Of a stretch of 64,000 nt of DNA, positions 27,963 through 36,813 are shown piece by piece (the first letter of the stretch is position 1; every line of letters starts with the position of its first letter). A program made the translations under genes and the position numbers. The stretch covers positions 62,001-126,000 of the forward strand of contig FONK01000002.1 in NCBI GenBank assembly GCA_900112915.1, read 5' to 3'. This stretch comes from Peptostreptococcaceae bacterium pGA-8 (GTDB taxonomy: Bacteria; Bacillota; Clostridia; Peptostreptococcales; Anaerovoracaceae). The notes under the pieces were generated by a model. It was not told the origin of the DNA and searched no databases. It saw nothing but the letters and a program-made list of their open reading frames with translations.

Positions 27963-28688
27963 GTGGGTAGACACGGGACGATAGCAGGAAGAAAGGCAGC
28001 ACAGGATTCAAAAAGAGCAGCAATGTTCACAAAGTATGCCAAGGCGATTACAGTTGCTGCAAAGGATGGCGGAGATCCTGAATACAACTCGGGATTAAGA
28101 CTTGCAATTGAAAAAGCAAAGGCAATCAGTATGCCTAATGACAATATTCAAAGAGCCATTAAAAAGGGTACAGGCGAGCTGGGTGGAGCCTCTTATGAGG
28201 AATTAACCTTTGAAGGATATGGTGCCGGTGGAGTTGCAGTAATAGTTGACTGCCTAACTGATAATTCCAATAGAACCACATCCTTTGTGAGATCAACCTT
28301 TGATAAGCATGGCGGAAATTTAGGAACACCGGGATGCGTGTCCTATATGTTCTCACGAAAAGGCTTTATAGCCATTGAAAAAACCGAGGAGATTGTCGAA
28401 GACGATTTGATGGAAACTGCTCTTGAAGCAGGGGCCGAAGATATGAATACTACTGAGGACAGCTTTGAGGTGATAACCGAACCTCAGGCTTTTGCAGAAG
28501 TTCTGGAAGCTATAACCAATGCGGGATATGAGACTTTTGAAGCAGATATAGAATATCTTCCATCTATGGAGTCAACTCCGGGAGAATTTGATATTCCTAA
28601 GCTAAGGAAGATGATAGACATCCTTGAAGATAATGACGATATTCAAAAAGTACATACAAATTGCGGTGTAGATCTTTACGCTGAATAA
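27963..28688 (+). CDS. yebC: YebC/PmpR/TACO1-family protein
   Basis: A conserved three-domain protein of 241 residues. The start MGRHGTIAGRKAAQD and the motifs MPNDNIQRAIKKGTG and EGYGAGGVAVIV are diagnostic. The family is annotated as a transcriptional regulator, and the mitochondrial TACO1 and some bacterial members act in translation of difficult sequences, so the role is not fixed. The GTG start at 27963 has AAGGAGGT 6 nt upstream. The gene has its own promoter and its end contains the promoter of the 6S RNA. Confidence 0.95.
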   Translation: MGRHGTIAGRKAAQDSKRAAMFTKYAKAITVAAKDGGDPEYNSGLRLAIEKAKAISMPNDNIQRAIKKGTGELGGASYEELTFEGYGAGGVAVIVDCLTDNSNRTTSFVRSTFDKHGGNLGTPGCVSYMFSRKGFIAIEKTEEIVEDDLMETALEAGAEDMNTTEDSFEVITEPQAFAEVLEAITNAGYETFEADIEYLPSMESTPGEFDIPKLRKMIDILEDNDDIQKVHTNCGVDLYAE

Positions 28689-28689
28689 T
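28661..28689 (+). promoter_or_regulatory. Predicted promoter of the 6S RNA
   Basis: TTGCGG (28661-28666), a 17-nt spacer and AATAAT (28684-28689), in the end of yebC. It predicts a transcript start near 28696, at the 5' strand of the outer 6S helix. Confidence 0.5.
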
Positions 28690-28694
28690 TTGTT

Positions 28695-28877
28695 GAAACA
28701 AGCCTAGAGCCTTCGTTAAGGAACCATAATTGAACCTACACTACTTAAAAGGGAATTTGCGTTCATTTGCAGATGCTGTGCCCGGATTTGTCAGGGATTG
28801 CAGAAACAAAGACAGAATACCCACCTATCATTCGATAGGCATCAATTATATCCTGACGGGGTTTTCTGGGTTTTTTT
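28695..28877 (+). ncRNA. ssrS: 6S RNA
   Basis: Regulatory RNA that mimics an open promoter and holds the SigA-RNA polymerase holoenzyme. I infer it from the fold, read by hand. Outer helices pair 28703-28709 with 28864-28870 and 28711-28717 with 28855-28861. The closing stem pairs AGGA and ATAATTGA (28719-28733) with TCAATTAT and TCCT (28842-28854). A large central bubble follows, whose 3' side holds a small hairpin (CCTATC-ATTC-GATAGG, 28824-28839), as in Firmicute 6S RNAs. The apical arm pairs GGG/CCC, ATT/AAT, TTTG/CAAA, CTG/CAG and CCC/GGG. Seven T (28871-28877) end it. The stretch has no coding frame. Confidence 0.82.
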
Positions 28878-28890
28878 ATAGGTGAAATTT

Positions 28891-31485
28891 ATGAAAAAAA
28901 TTATTGTAATAGACGGCAACAGTTTAATAAATCGAGCATACTTTGCAATGCAGAGACCTATGATTACAAAGAAAGGCATATATACCCAGGGAATATATGG
29001 CTTTTTAAATATGCTATTTAAGATTTTAGATGATTATAAGCCGACTCATATGGCTGTTGCCTGGGATATGAAAAGCCCAACCTTCAGGCACAGGTCCTTT
29101 GCCGAATACAAAGCCGGAAGAAAGTCTATGCCTATGGAATTAGCTATGGAAATACCAATAATGAAGGATATTTTAACGGCTATGAATATTTCTAATTTAG
29201 AATGTGAAGGCTATGAAGCGGATGATATAATTGGAACAATTGCGAAAACTGCTGAAGCTGAGGGATTAGACACACTCATTATAACAGGAGATAAGGATGC
29301 ACTGCAGCTGGCTACAGATACGACCAAGGTTCTGATTACTAAAAAAGGAATTACTGAATTTAAGCTTTATGACAGAGCTGCAATTATAGAAGAATATTCT
29401 CTTACCCCTACACAATTTATTGATTTAAAGGGTTTAATGGGTGATAAGTCTGATAACATTCCGGGCATTCCGGGTGTAGGTCAGGTTACAGGAATTAAGC
29501 TTTTAACTGAATTCGGCTCAATGGAAAACCTTTTAGCCAATTCTGAAGCTATAAAAAATGCGAAGCTGAAGACAAAGGTGCAGGATTATGAGATGCAGGC
29601 TGCTATGAGCAAAAAACTGGCAACCATTTTCACCGAAGTGCCAATTGATGAAAAAATAGAAGATTTTAAATTAAACGGCTTTGACAATGACCGATTATTG
29701 GAGCTTTTTAAAGATCTTGAGTTCAAGTCATTCATAAAAAGACTTGATATTTCCAATAACAAGGCAGAAATTGTGTTAAATAAACCGGATATTTTCATCG
29801 GAAGCTTTCAGGCGGCTGTAAAGGAAATTGAAAATTTAAGTGACGAGGAGAGCTTATATATTAAGCTTGTCTGTCGAACAAGTCATGTTGAAATACCTAT
29901 GATTGAGGCACTTGCTTTATCTACGAGGGATAGATGCTTTGTATTTGACCAACCCTTGTTTATGGGTGAAATTTTTCGGCTTTTGAAGAAAAAAAGGTTT
30001 AAGTTTAAGGGATTTGCAATTAAACCATATCTGTATGCTTTAGCTATAAATAACCTTGGAACTTTTTCCGCTAAGGCTGATGTTGAAATTGGTGAATATG
30101 TTTTAAACCCTTCAAGAAGCAAGTATGAATTTTCTTCAATCGCAATGGATAGGCTTAATATAGACTATTCAACTGAAGACTTTGACGATTTAAACAATAT
30201 AGACACATATTTTGCTGCAATTGCCGCCATAGAGGAACTTCAGCGTAAAGAGCTTAAATCAGAAAATCTATGGGATTTATATGAAAATATAGAAATGCCA
30301 TTGGTTGAAGTCTTGGTTGATATGGAAGCCACAGGGATAAAAACTGAAGTAGATATCCTTAAGAAGCTTGGAAAAGAAAACGAGATAGAAATAGCTAAGC
30401 TGGAAGCAGAAATTTATGAAATTGCAGGAGAAAAGTTTAATGTAAATTCGCCTCAACAGCTAGGCAACATATTGTTTGAAAAAATGGAGCTTCCTTTTGG
30501 AAAGAAAAACAAAACAGGATATTCAACCAATGTGGATGTACTTGAAAAGCTCAAGGAGCATACTCCTATAGCTGAGAAAATTTTGGAATATAGGGGGTTA
30601 ACTAAGCTAAACAGCACCTATGTTTCCGGACTGTCAAGTTTAATTTCCGACGATGGAAGAATTAGACCCCATTTTATGCAAACTGTTGCTGCAACAGGCA
30701 GAATAAGCTGTGTAGAACCGAATTTACAAAACATACCTGTTAAGACCAAAATAGGCCGTGAAATTCGAAAAGCTTTTGTAGCTGATGAAGGGAAGGTTTT
30801 GGTTGGTGCTGATTATTCTCAAATTGAACTCAGGGTACTAGCTCATTTGTCCGGTGATGAAAACTTAAAGAATGCCTTTAATAGCGGAAGGGACATTCAC
30901 AAAATGACAGCTTCAAAGGTGTTTAATCTGCCTTTAGAGGATGTTACATCCCTGGACAGATCCAAGGCTAAGGCAATAAACTTTGGAGTTATATACGGCA
31001 TGAGCGGGTTTGGACTTTCTGAAGAGCTGGGAATTTCAATAAAAGCAGCAGAAAATTACATCAAAGACTATTTTTCAAAATATGCCGCTGTAAAAGAATA
31101 TATGGATAATGAAATTGCAAAATGCAAGAATTTGGGGTACACTTTAACTCTGATGGGAAGAAGGAGATTTGTGCCTGAAATTTCAGCATCCAATTATATG
31201 ACCAGGCAATTCGGAGAAAGATTGGCCATGAATACTCCAATTCAAGGATCTGCAGCAGATATTATAAAAATGGCTATGATTAAGGTTCATGATAGATTAA
31301 AGAAGGAATTGCCAAGTGCAAAACTGATTTTGCAAATTCACGACGAGCTTATAATTGAAGGGAACAAAGAAGATGCCGGCAAGATTGAAAGCCTGCTAAG
31401 AGAGTCGATGGAGAGTGCGACTCTTTTGTCAGTAAAGCTGGAGTGTAATGTTGCCACATCTCAATCTTGGTTTGATTTAAAATGA
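28891..31485 (+). CDS. polA: DNA polymerase I
   Basis: Fills gaps and removes RNA primers. The N-terminal 290 residues are the 5'-3' exonuclease, with DGNSLINRAY, YEADDIIGT, ITGDKDALQL and GDKSDNIPGIPGVG. The middle domain lacks the DEDD carboxylates of a proofreading exonuclease. The polymerase domain has motif A (GADYSQIELRVLAH), motif B (RSKAKAINFGVIYGMS) and motif C (QIHDELI). The length is 864 residues. The ATG at 28891 is chosen because AGGTGA lies 5 nt before it; a GTG three codons upstream overlaps that site. The gene starts 13 nt after the 6S RNA T run and ends overlapping coaE by 4 nt. Confidence 0.97.
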   Translation: MKKIIVIDGNSLINRAYFAMQRPMITKKGIYTQGIYGFLNMLFKILDDYKPTHMAVAWDMKSPTFRHRSFAEYKAGRKSMPMELAMEIPIMKDILTAMNISNLECEGYEADDIIGTIAKTAEAEGLDTLIITGDKDALQLATDTTKVLITKKGITEFKLYDRAAIIEEYSLTPTQFIDLKGLMGDKSDNIPGIPGVGQVTGIKLLTEFGSMENLLANSEAIKNAKLKTKVQDYEMQAAMSKKLATIFTEVPIDEKIEDFKLNGFDNDRLLELFKDLEFKSFIKRLDISNNKAEIVLNKPDIFIGSFQAAVKEIENLSDEESLYIKLVCRTSHVEIPMIEALALSTRDRCFVFDQPLFMGEIFRLLKKKRFKFKGFAIKPYLYALAINNLGTFSAKADVEIGEYVLNPSRSKYEFSSIAMDRLNIDYSTEDFDDLNNIDTYFAAIAAIEELQRKELKSENLWDLYENIEMPLVEVLVDMEATGIKTEVDILKKLGKENEIEIAKLEAEIYEIAGEKFNVNSPQQLGNILFEKMELPFGKKNKTGYSTNVDVLEKLKEHTPIAEKILEYRGLTKLNSTYVSGLSSLISDDGRIRPHFMQTVAATGRISCVEPNLQNIPVKTKIGREIRKAFVADEGKVLVGADYSQIELRVLAHLSGDENLKNAFNSGRDIHKMTASKVFNLPLEDVTSLDRSKAKAINFGVIYGMSGFGLSEELGISIKAAENYIKDYFSKYAAVKEYMDNEIAKCKNLGYTLTLMGRRRFVPEISASNYMTRQFGERLAMNTPIQGSAADIIKMAMIKVHDRLKKELPSAKLILQIHDELIIEGNKEDAGKIESLLRESMESATLLSVKLECNVATSQSWFDLK

Positions 31486-32084
31486 TAATAATAGGAATAA
31501 CCGGTGGAATAGGCTCCGGAAAATCTACAGTGTCAGGGTATTTATCGGGCCTTGGTTATACCGTAATTGATGCGGATAAGATATCAAGGGAAATAACTGA
31601 GAATGACAATAATGCTTTGCTGGAAATCCGCAGGGCTTTTGGAGTTGATGTTTTCAACAGCGATGATACGCTAAATAGAAAGGCCTTAGCAAATATAGTA
31701 TTTTCTGAGTCCTCTAAGAAGAGGATTTTAGAGGAGATTGTTATCTCAAGGGCAGAGGCAATTATCAAAGAGAAAATTTCGGCTCTTAAGGCTTCATGTA
31801 GTGAAAAAAAAGCTGTATTTTTAGATGCTCCGCTTTTACTTGAAACCGGTATGAACAGACTTACAGACAAGGTGTGGCTTTGTGATGCCTTGGACGAGAT
31901 TAGAATTCAACGGGTAATGAGCAGGGATGGTTTAAAACGAGAAGAAATTATAGCGAGGATGAAAAATCAAATGTCCCGTGAAGAAAAAATAAAATTTGCC
32001 GATGATGTAATTGAAAACAATCTTGGAAGAGAGGAGTTGCTTTCCAATATAGAAAGACTGTTGAGTAAATATGATCTTAAATAA
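31482..32084 (+). CDS. coaE: Dephospho-CoA kinase
   Basis: Phosphorylates the 3' hydroxyl of dephospho-CoA in the last step of coenzyme A synthesis. The P-loop GGIGSGKST is at residues 8-16. DADKIS near 30 and DAPLLLETGM near 111 are the substrate-binding pieces. The 200 residues are normal. The ATG overlaps the polA stop (ATGA), as in many Firmicutes where coaE follows polA. Confidence 0.96.
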   Translation: MIIIGITGGIGSGKSTVSGYLSGLGYTVIDADKISREITENDNNALLEIRRAFGVDVFNSDDTLNRKALANIVFSESSKKRILEEIVISRAEAIIKEKISALKASCSEKKAVFLDAPLLLETGMNRLTDKVWLCDALDEIRIQRVMSRDGLKREEIIARMKNQMSREEKIKFADDVIENNLGREELLSNIERLLSKYDLK

Positions 32085-33699
32085 ACGAAAGAAGAATAGG
32101 TTTACATCCACAATAGATTTTTTGCACAATAATATAATGGTTGTTATTGTGGTGTTTGTGGTTATCATAGGCATTGCCGCTACGGTTTATATATTGCAGG
32201 GAAAAGGCTCAGGCACAAAAAACAGTGGAGATGAGACAAAATATGTAGCGGATAATACAATCAGCTTTGCCATCCCCACGCCTAATGATTTAAATGTACT
32301 GACTACCAAGGAAAACGATGTCTACTATATTTGGCCTCTTATATATTCAAGCATGTTTAAGTTCGATGAAAATTTAACTGCAAAAGAGGATTTGGTTGAT
32401 TCATATAGTACCGACAGCTCCGCCGGAACTGTGACAATTAAACTGAAGGATGCTGTTTTTTCAAACGGAGAGCCGGTTTTATCAACACATGTAAGAACTA
32501 CTGTAAATACGATAAAGGCAATCGGCAGCGACGGACCCTTTTATTCATATGCTTCCAAAATAAAAAATATCTCTTTAGATGGAGACAGAGATTTGACTGT
32601 TTTTTTTGAATCTCCATCCGATGCAAGTATGAATAATCTGGTTTTTCCTATAATTTATGATGCAGATAAGGATTCCTTCGGAGATAGATTCAGCATAGGT
32701 TCAGGACAGTATAGCTATAATTCTATGGATACAACCAACGGAATCAGTTTGATTCCAAATGAAAAGTTTTATGGTGAAAAGGGTAAAAGCAATATTCAAT
32801 TTAAATTTGTGCAGGATAAAAACGCCATTGAGGGACTCATGGGAATGGGAACGGTAACCTGCTTTTTAGATGACGGAAACATAACAAGTATTGAAGCCGG
32901 TACTGATAAGCTTAACTATGATAAAGTCCCGTCGTCAAGTGTTGAGTTTATCGGATTTAATTTCAGAAATAATTTGTTAAGCAAAAAATACATTCGAAAA
33001 GCCATTGCTCAGGGAATAGATACGGATGCATTAAGCGAAGATTATTTAGGTGGCTTGACAGAGGATGTAGGCACTTTGTATTTCCCCAATTATTTAGGCG
33101 AAGCCAATGAGCCGAAAATTAAATATGAGCCTTCTAAGGGTGTAATATTACTTGAAAAAAACGGGTATGAGTTTGATGAAAAAAGTAAGCTTTTAAAGGA
33201 TAAGGACGGGGCTGCGCTGTCTTTTGGAATACTGGTAAATAATAATAATAAATCCAGGGTTGATATGGCAGAGGCTATAAAAGCCAACCTAAATAAATTA
33301 GGAATTTCAGCTTATGTGGATGCGGTTTCTTCCGACGACTATTTTTCAAGGATTAGTGAAGGAAATTTTGACCTGTATATAGGAGGAATATCCATGGATC
33401 CTCGATTTGATTTAAGAAAAATGTTTGACAAATCAGGTCCAATCGGTTATTCTAATATGGATGTGGTTAATGCCATTTATGCAATGGAAACATGCATTAA
33501 GACTGAAGAAAGAATAAAGCTGTATAAGAGCGTTAAAGAAGCTTTAGTTGATGATGTAGCATTTTATCCTATTGGATATAAGCAGGTTGGATTTATTTCG
33601 GGCAAGAAGTTTCATCATAAAAATTTACCGACATTTTATGATAAGTATCTTTATGCTGGAACATGGACTTGGGAAAGACCTGAGGGGGTATCTAAATAA
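32071..33699 (+). CDS. Membrane-anchored family 5 substrate-binding protein
   Basis: Resembles OppA/DppA-type solute-binding proteins of peptide and nickel ABC transporters. After a basic N-terminus (MILNKRKKNR) there is one hydrophobic segment at about residues 22-43, then a long extracellular part. There is no lipobox cysteine, so the protein should be held by a transmembrane helix rather than a lipid. Family features in the 542 residues include SFAIPTPNDLNVL near 68, the long two-lobe region, and RKAIAQGIDTDALSEDY near 308. No permease or ATPase genes lie nearby, so the partner and ligand are unknown. It overlaps coaE by 14 nt and is followed by tRNA genes. Confidence 0.85.
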   Translation: MILNKRKKNRFTSTIDFLHNNIMVVIVVFVVIIGIAATVYILQGKGSGTKNSGDETKYVADNTISFAIPTPNDLNVLTTKENDVYYIWPLIYSSMFKFDENLTAKEDLVDSYSTDSSAGTVTIKLKDAVFSNGEPVLSTHVRTTVNTIKAIGSDGPFYSYASKIKNISLDGDRDLTVFFESPSDASMNNLVFPIIYDADKDSFGDRFSIGSGQYSYNSMDTTNGISLIPNEKFYGEKGKSNIQFKFVQDKNAIEGLMGMGTVTCFLDDGNITSIEAGTDKLNYDKVPSSSVEFIGFNFRNNLLSKKYIRKAIAQGIDTDALSEDYLGGLTEDVGTLYFPNYLGEANEPKIKYEPSKGVILLEKNGYEFDEKSKLLKDKDGAALSFGILVNNNNKSRVDMAEAIKANLNKLGISAYVDAVSSDDYFSRISEGNFDLYIGGISMDPRFDLRKMFDKSGPIGYSNMDVVNAIYAMETCIKTEERIKLYKSVKEALVDDVAFYPIGYKQVGFISGKKFHHKNLPTFYDKYLYAGTWTWERPEGVSK

Positions 33700-33703
33700 A
33701 CCG

Positions 33704-33722
33704 ATTTAACCATGAGTTAAAT
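33704..33722 (+). repeat. AT-rich hairpin just before the tRNA-Leu pair
   Basis: ATTTAAC (33704-33710) and GTTAAAT (33716-33722) make a 7-bp stem with the loop CATGA, one base before the first tRNA. There is no T run, so a processing site is more likely than a terminator. Confidence 0.4.
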
Positions 33723-33723
33723 T

Positions 33724-33805
33724 GCGGTCGTGGCGGAATGGCAGACGCGCACGCTTGAGGGGCGTGTGGGCAACCGTGCTGGTTCGAGTCCAGTCGACCG
33801 CACCA
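33724..33805 (+). tRNA. tRNA-Leu (anticodon GAG)
   Basis: The acceptor stem is GCGGTCG paired with CGACCGC, followed by discriminator A and an encoded CCA (33803-33805). The anticodon stem CACGC/GCGTG closes the loop TTGAGGG, giving GAG for CUC/CUU codons. A long variable arm and GGTTCGAGTCC T arm fit a class II leucine tRNA. Confidence 0.95.
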
Positions 33806-33811
33806 ATATTT

Positions 33812-33898
33812 GCCGGCGTGATGGAATTGGCAGACGTGCAGGATTCAAAATCCTGTGGTGGCAACACCGTATGGGTTCGACCCCCATCGCCGGCACCA
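33812..33898 (+). tRNA. tRNA-Leu (anticodon CAA)
   Basis: The acceptor stem is GCCGGCG paired with CGCCGGC, then A and an encoded CCA. The anticodon stem CAGGA/TCCTG closes TTCAAAA, giving CAA for UUG. The variable arm GTGGTGGCAACACC is long, as in tRNA-Leu. Six T follow directly at 33899-33904 and may end the transcript. Confidence 0.95.
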
Positions 33899-33902
33899 TT
33901 TT

Positions 33903-33931
33903 TTGATAATGAACATAATAATAAATATAAT
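33903..33931 (+). promoter_or_regulatory. Sigma-A promoter for yajC
   Basis: TTGATA (33903-33908), a 17-nt spacer and TATAAT (33926-33931). The -35 box starts inside the T run that follows the second tRNA. GGAGG at 33941-33945 is the ribosome binding site. Confidence 0.75.
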
Positions 33932-33950
33932 ATAAATGCAGGAGGCCGTT

Positions 33951-34376
33951 ATGAATGGAAATTTAGGTTTAAATATTGCTTTTCTAGTAGTGTTCTTGGG
34001 AGTTATGTACTTCCTTTTAATCAGACCGCAGAGAAAAAAGGAAAAGACTATTACTGAAATGAGAAATAATATTCAGGTTGGCGATGAAATTATTACAATA
34101 GGCGGTATATGCGGTAAGGTTGTTAAGACTAAGGATGAAACCATTGTAATTATGGTTGGAGCTGACAGAGTTAAGTTTGAGCTTATGAGATGGTCTGTAT
34201 CTTCTGTTGTTTCAAAGTCCAAATCTGCAAAGAGCGCAGTTTCACAGGATAATGATGAAAATAAAAAAATCGTTCCTAAGAGACTTAAGAAAGCGGAAGC
34301 CGATACAGAGAAAGCAGAAGCAAAAGTTGATGCAGAAACAGATGCAATTGCAGCTGAAGAAGCTAAATATGAATAA
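33951..34376 (+). CDS. yajC: Preprotein translocase accessory subunit YajC
   Basis: A small single-span membrane protein that associates with SecDF and the SecYEG channel. A hydrophobic segment at about residues 5-22 is followed by LIRPQRKKEK, the family signature, and the conserved QVGDEIITIGGICGKV near 45. The last 50 residues are a charged Lys/Glu/Ala-rich tail, longer than in many relatives (141 residues in all). The ATG at 33951 lies 5 nt after GGAGG. A terminator separates it from secDF. Confidence 0.93.
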   Translation: MNGNLGLNIAFLVVFLGVMYFLLIRPQRKKEKTITEMRNNIQVGDEIITIGGICGKVVKTKDETIVIMVGADRVKFELMRWSVSSVVSKSKSAKSAVSQDNDENKKIVPKRLKKAEADTEKAEAKVDAETDAIAAEEAKYE

Positions 34377-34392
34377 GAAAATTTGATTTTTA

Positions 34393-34423
34393 AATAAGTC
34401 TCCCTCAGAGGCTTATTTTTTAT
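34393..34423 (+). terminator. Rho-independent terminator after yajC
   Basis: AATAAGTCTC and GAGGCTTATT form a 10-bp stem with a CCTCA loop, followed by a T run. It divides yajC from secDF, which usually lie in one transcript. Confidence 0.85.
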
Positions 34424-34455
34424 TGGTAAAATGGCTAATTTTAAGTCATTTTCCC

Positions 34456-34527
34456 TTGATGAAAGTGAATAAAAGTAGTAGAATATACTGTGAATAAAAT
34501 CGCCTATAGTGGCATTTTTGATATAAT
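34456..34527 (+). promoter_or_regulatory. Two candidate promoters for secDF
   Basis: The first is TTGATG (34456-34461), a 17-nt spacer and TAGAAT (34479-34484). The second is an extended -10 box, TGATATAAT (34519-34527), without a clear -35. Both lie between the yajC terminator and secDF. Confidence 0.55.
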
Positions 34528-34554
34528 TATTTTACAGAAGGTGAGAAGAAAACT

Positions 34555-36783
34555 ATGAATTCAAAATTGAGAAAAGTTTTAGGAGTACTTATTGTGGTGG
34601 TAGTACTTGCCGGATGGTATATTTCAGTATTCGGAGCAGGTCCTTTAAAAACTATTAAAGACTCAATGAAATTTGGCCTTGATATTAATGGCGGCGTGTA
34701 TGTAGTCATGGAAGCTGACACAAAGGCTACAGGTTCCGAGCTAAAGGCCCTTATGGAGCAAACCAGAGAAGTACTTAACAACCGTGTAAACGCGATGGGC
34801 ATTTCTGAAGCAACAGTAGTTTTAGAGGGAAAGAAAAGATTAAGAATTGAGATGCCGGGTGTAAAGGATGCTGAACAGGCCATTGAACAAATCGGCAAAA
34901 CAGCACAGCTTAGATTTGTTTTAGCTGACGGTTCTACTGTTCTGACAGGTGAAAATGTTAAAGACGCATCCATTGATACCGACAATGAACATGGCGGGTA
35001 TAAAATTAATCTGAAATTTGACAGTACAGGTGCCAAGCTTTTTGAAGAGGCAACAAAAAAGGCAATGGAAGGAAATGTTACATCGGCAATTGATGGAATG
35101 TCACCAAATCAAATCGCAATTATTCTGGATGACAAGGTCGTAACAAACCCTCAGGTTCAAAATGTTATAAGCAATGGAAGCTGTGAAATCACCAGCTCCA
35201 AGGGTGGTTATTCTAAAGAAGAAGCATCCACTACAGCTGCATTAATCCGTGGAGGTGCATTACCATTATCATTAAACGAAGTTACCTCTTCAGTTCAGAC
35301 CGCAACAATTGGAGAAAACGCTTTAAATAAGAGCGTAATTGCCGGATTAATCGGACTTGCAGGTGTATTCCTGTTAATGATATTAATGTATAAGCTGCTT
35401 GGCCTAGTTGCTAATATCGCACTTTTGCTGTATGTGCTAATTGATATTTGGGCAATGGCTGCGATTGGAGGAGTTTTAACTTTGCCGGGAATTGCAGGTA
35501 TTATACTTTCCATAGGTATGGCCGTAGACGCCAATGTTATTATTTTCTCTAGAATTAAGGAGGAAATTTCTCACGGCAAGAGCATCAGAGTTGCAGTGGA
35601 TCAAGGGTTTAAACACGCATTGACAACAGTTCTTGATGCTCAAATTACTACTTTAATTGCAACGATTGTATTATACGAAATCGGATCAACTACTGTTAAG
35701 GGCTTTGCCCTAACACTGATGCTTGGTATTATTGCAAGTATCTTTACAGCCGTAGTTATAACTCAGATCTTTGTAGGAATTATTGCTGAAAGTAAAACCT
35801 TCTCTAAAAACAAGCACTTTGGCGTAGATGAAGAAGGGAACCCAAGAAAGCTGATTCATAAGCAGTTTAAATTTATTGAGAACAGAAAGGTGTTCTTTGC
35901 AATAAGCGCAATTGTGATAGTTGTAGGAATTGGATTTGCTGCATTAAGAGGTTTTAATTACGGTATAGACTTTACCGGCGGAACCATGATGGAATTCGAC
36001 ATGGGCAAAAAAGTGGAGACAGCTCAGATTGAAAAAGCCATTGAAAAATATAAGTTGAATCCAACCGTCATATTCTCCGGTACCAAAGAAACACATGTGC
36101 AGATTAAGACTATCAAAGCTCTTGACCACAAAGAAAGAGGAGAGATAATAGATTCTGTTAAAGAGGCATTCGGTTTGGATGATAAGGCTGTTTTGGCTTC
36201 AGAAGAGTTTGGACCGACAATCGGTAGAGAGCTAAAGACCAATGCTGTTAAATCAGTTGTTATTGCGGCCATAGGAATGTTAATATACATTATTTTCAGA
36301 TTTAAATCCTGGAAATTTGGAGTATCCTCTATTGCCGGTGTACTTCACGATGTTTTGGTTGTATTAGCTTTCTATGCAATTTTCGGAATAACCATCAACA
36401 ACCCGTTTATTGCGGGCATCTTGACGGTAGTCGGTTATTCTATAAACGACACTATAGTAATATTTGATAGAATTAGAGAAAACAAACACTTATACAGAAA
36501 AGAGTCAATTATTAATACTTTAAATATAAGTATTAATCAGACTCTTGACAGATCGGTTATGACCTCCCTTACCACTATTGTTTGCATGATTCCGCTTTTC
36601 TTTATGGTTTCATCATCAATAAGGGAATTCGTTCTCCCTCTTATGGTAGGTGTACTGGTTGGAACTTATTCATCAATATTCCTTTGCAGTCCATTGCTTT
36701 ATGAGTTTACAAAGAAGGACGAAATGTCAAAATATATGACAAAGGCAAACTTGGCTAAAGGGCAGAAGAAAAACACAAAATAA
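34555..36783 (+). CDS. secDF: Fused protein-export membrane protein SecDF
   Basis: Uses the ion gradient to help pull secreted proteins through SecYEG. One 742-residue chain holds both halves. The SecD part starts with a membrane segment and GLDINGGVYVVMEAD near 42, has an extracytoplasmic domain, and six membrane segments with LPGIAGIILSIGMAVDANV near 318. The SecF part begins near 430, with GIDFTGGTMMEF and a second six-segment bundle with VGYSINDTIVIFDRIREN. AAGGTGA precedes the ATG. Fusion of the two subunits is known in Bacillus and some clostridia. Confidence 0.95.
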   Translation: MNSKLRKVLGVLIVVVVLAGWYISVFGAGPLKTIKDSMKFGLDINGGVYVVMEADTKATGSELKALMEQTREVLNNRVNAMGISEATVVLEGKKRLRIEMPGVKDAEQAIEQIGKTAQLRFVLADGSTVLTGENVKDASIDTDNEHGGYKINLKFDSTGAKLFEEATKKAMEGNVTSAIDGMSPNQIAIILDDKVVTNPQVQNVISNGSCEITSSKGGYSKEEASTTAALIRGGALPLSLNEVTSSVQTATIGENALNKSVIAGLIGLAGVFLLMILMYKLLGLVANIALLLYVLIDIWAMAAIGGVLTLPGIAGIILSIGMAVDANVIIFSRIKEEISHGKSIRVAVDQGFKHALTTVLDAQITTLIATIVLYEIGSTTVKGFALTLMLGIIASIFTAVVITQIFVGIIAESKTFSKNKHFGVDEEGNPRKLIHKQFKFIENRKVFFAISAIVIVVGIGFAALRGFNYGIDFTGGTMMEFDMGKKVETAQIEKAIEKYKLNPTVIFSGTKETHVQIKTIKALDHKERGEIIDSVKEAFGLDDKAVLASEEFGPTIGRELKTNAVKSVVIAAIGMLIYIIFRFKSWKFGVSSIAGVLHDVLVVLAFYAIFGITINNPFIAGILTVVGYSINDTIVIFDRIRENKHLYRKESIINTLNISINQTLDRSVMTSLTTIVCMIPLFFMVSSSIREFVLPLMVGVLVGTYSSIFLCSPLLYEFTKKDEMSKYMTKANLAKGQKKNTK

Positions 36784-36813
36784 AAATTCAATTTAGGCGG
36801 GCAGGAATAATCT

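Noticed and set aside
33717-34057. Open frames across the tRNA genes on both strands
   Set aside because: They only read the two tRNAs and the yajC leader; the tRNA folds with CCA explain the sequence.
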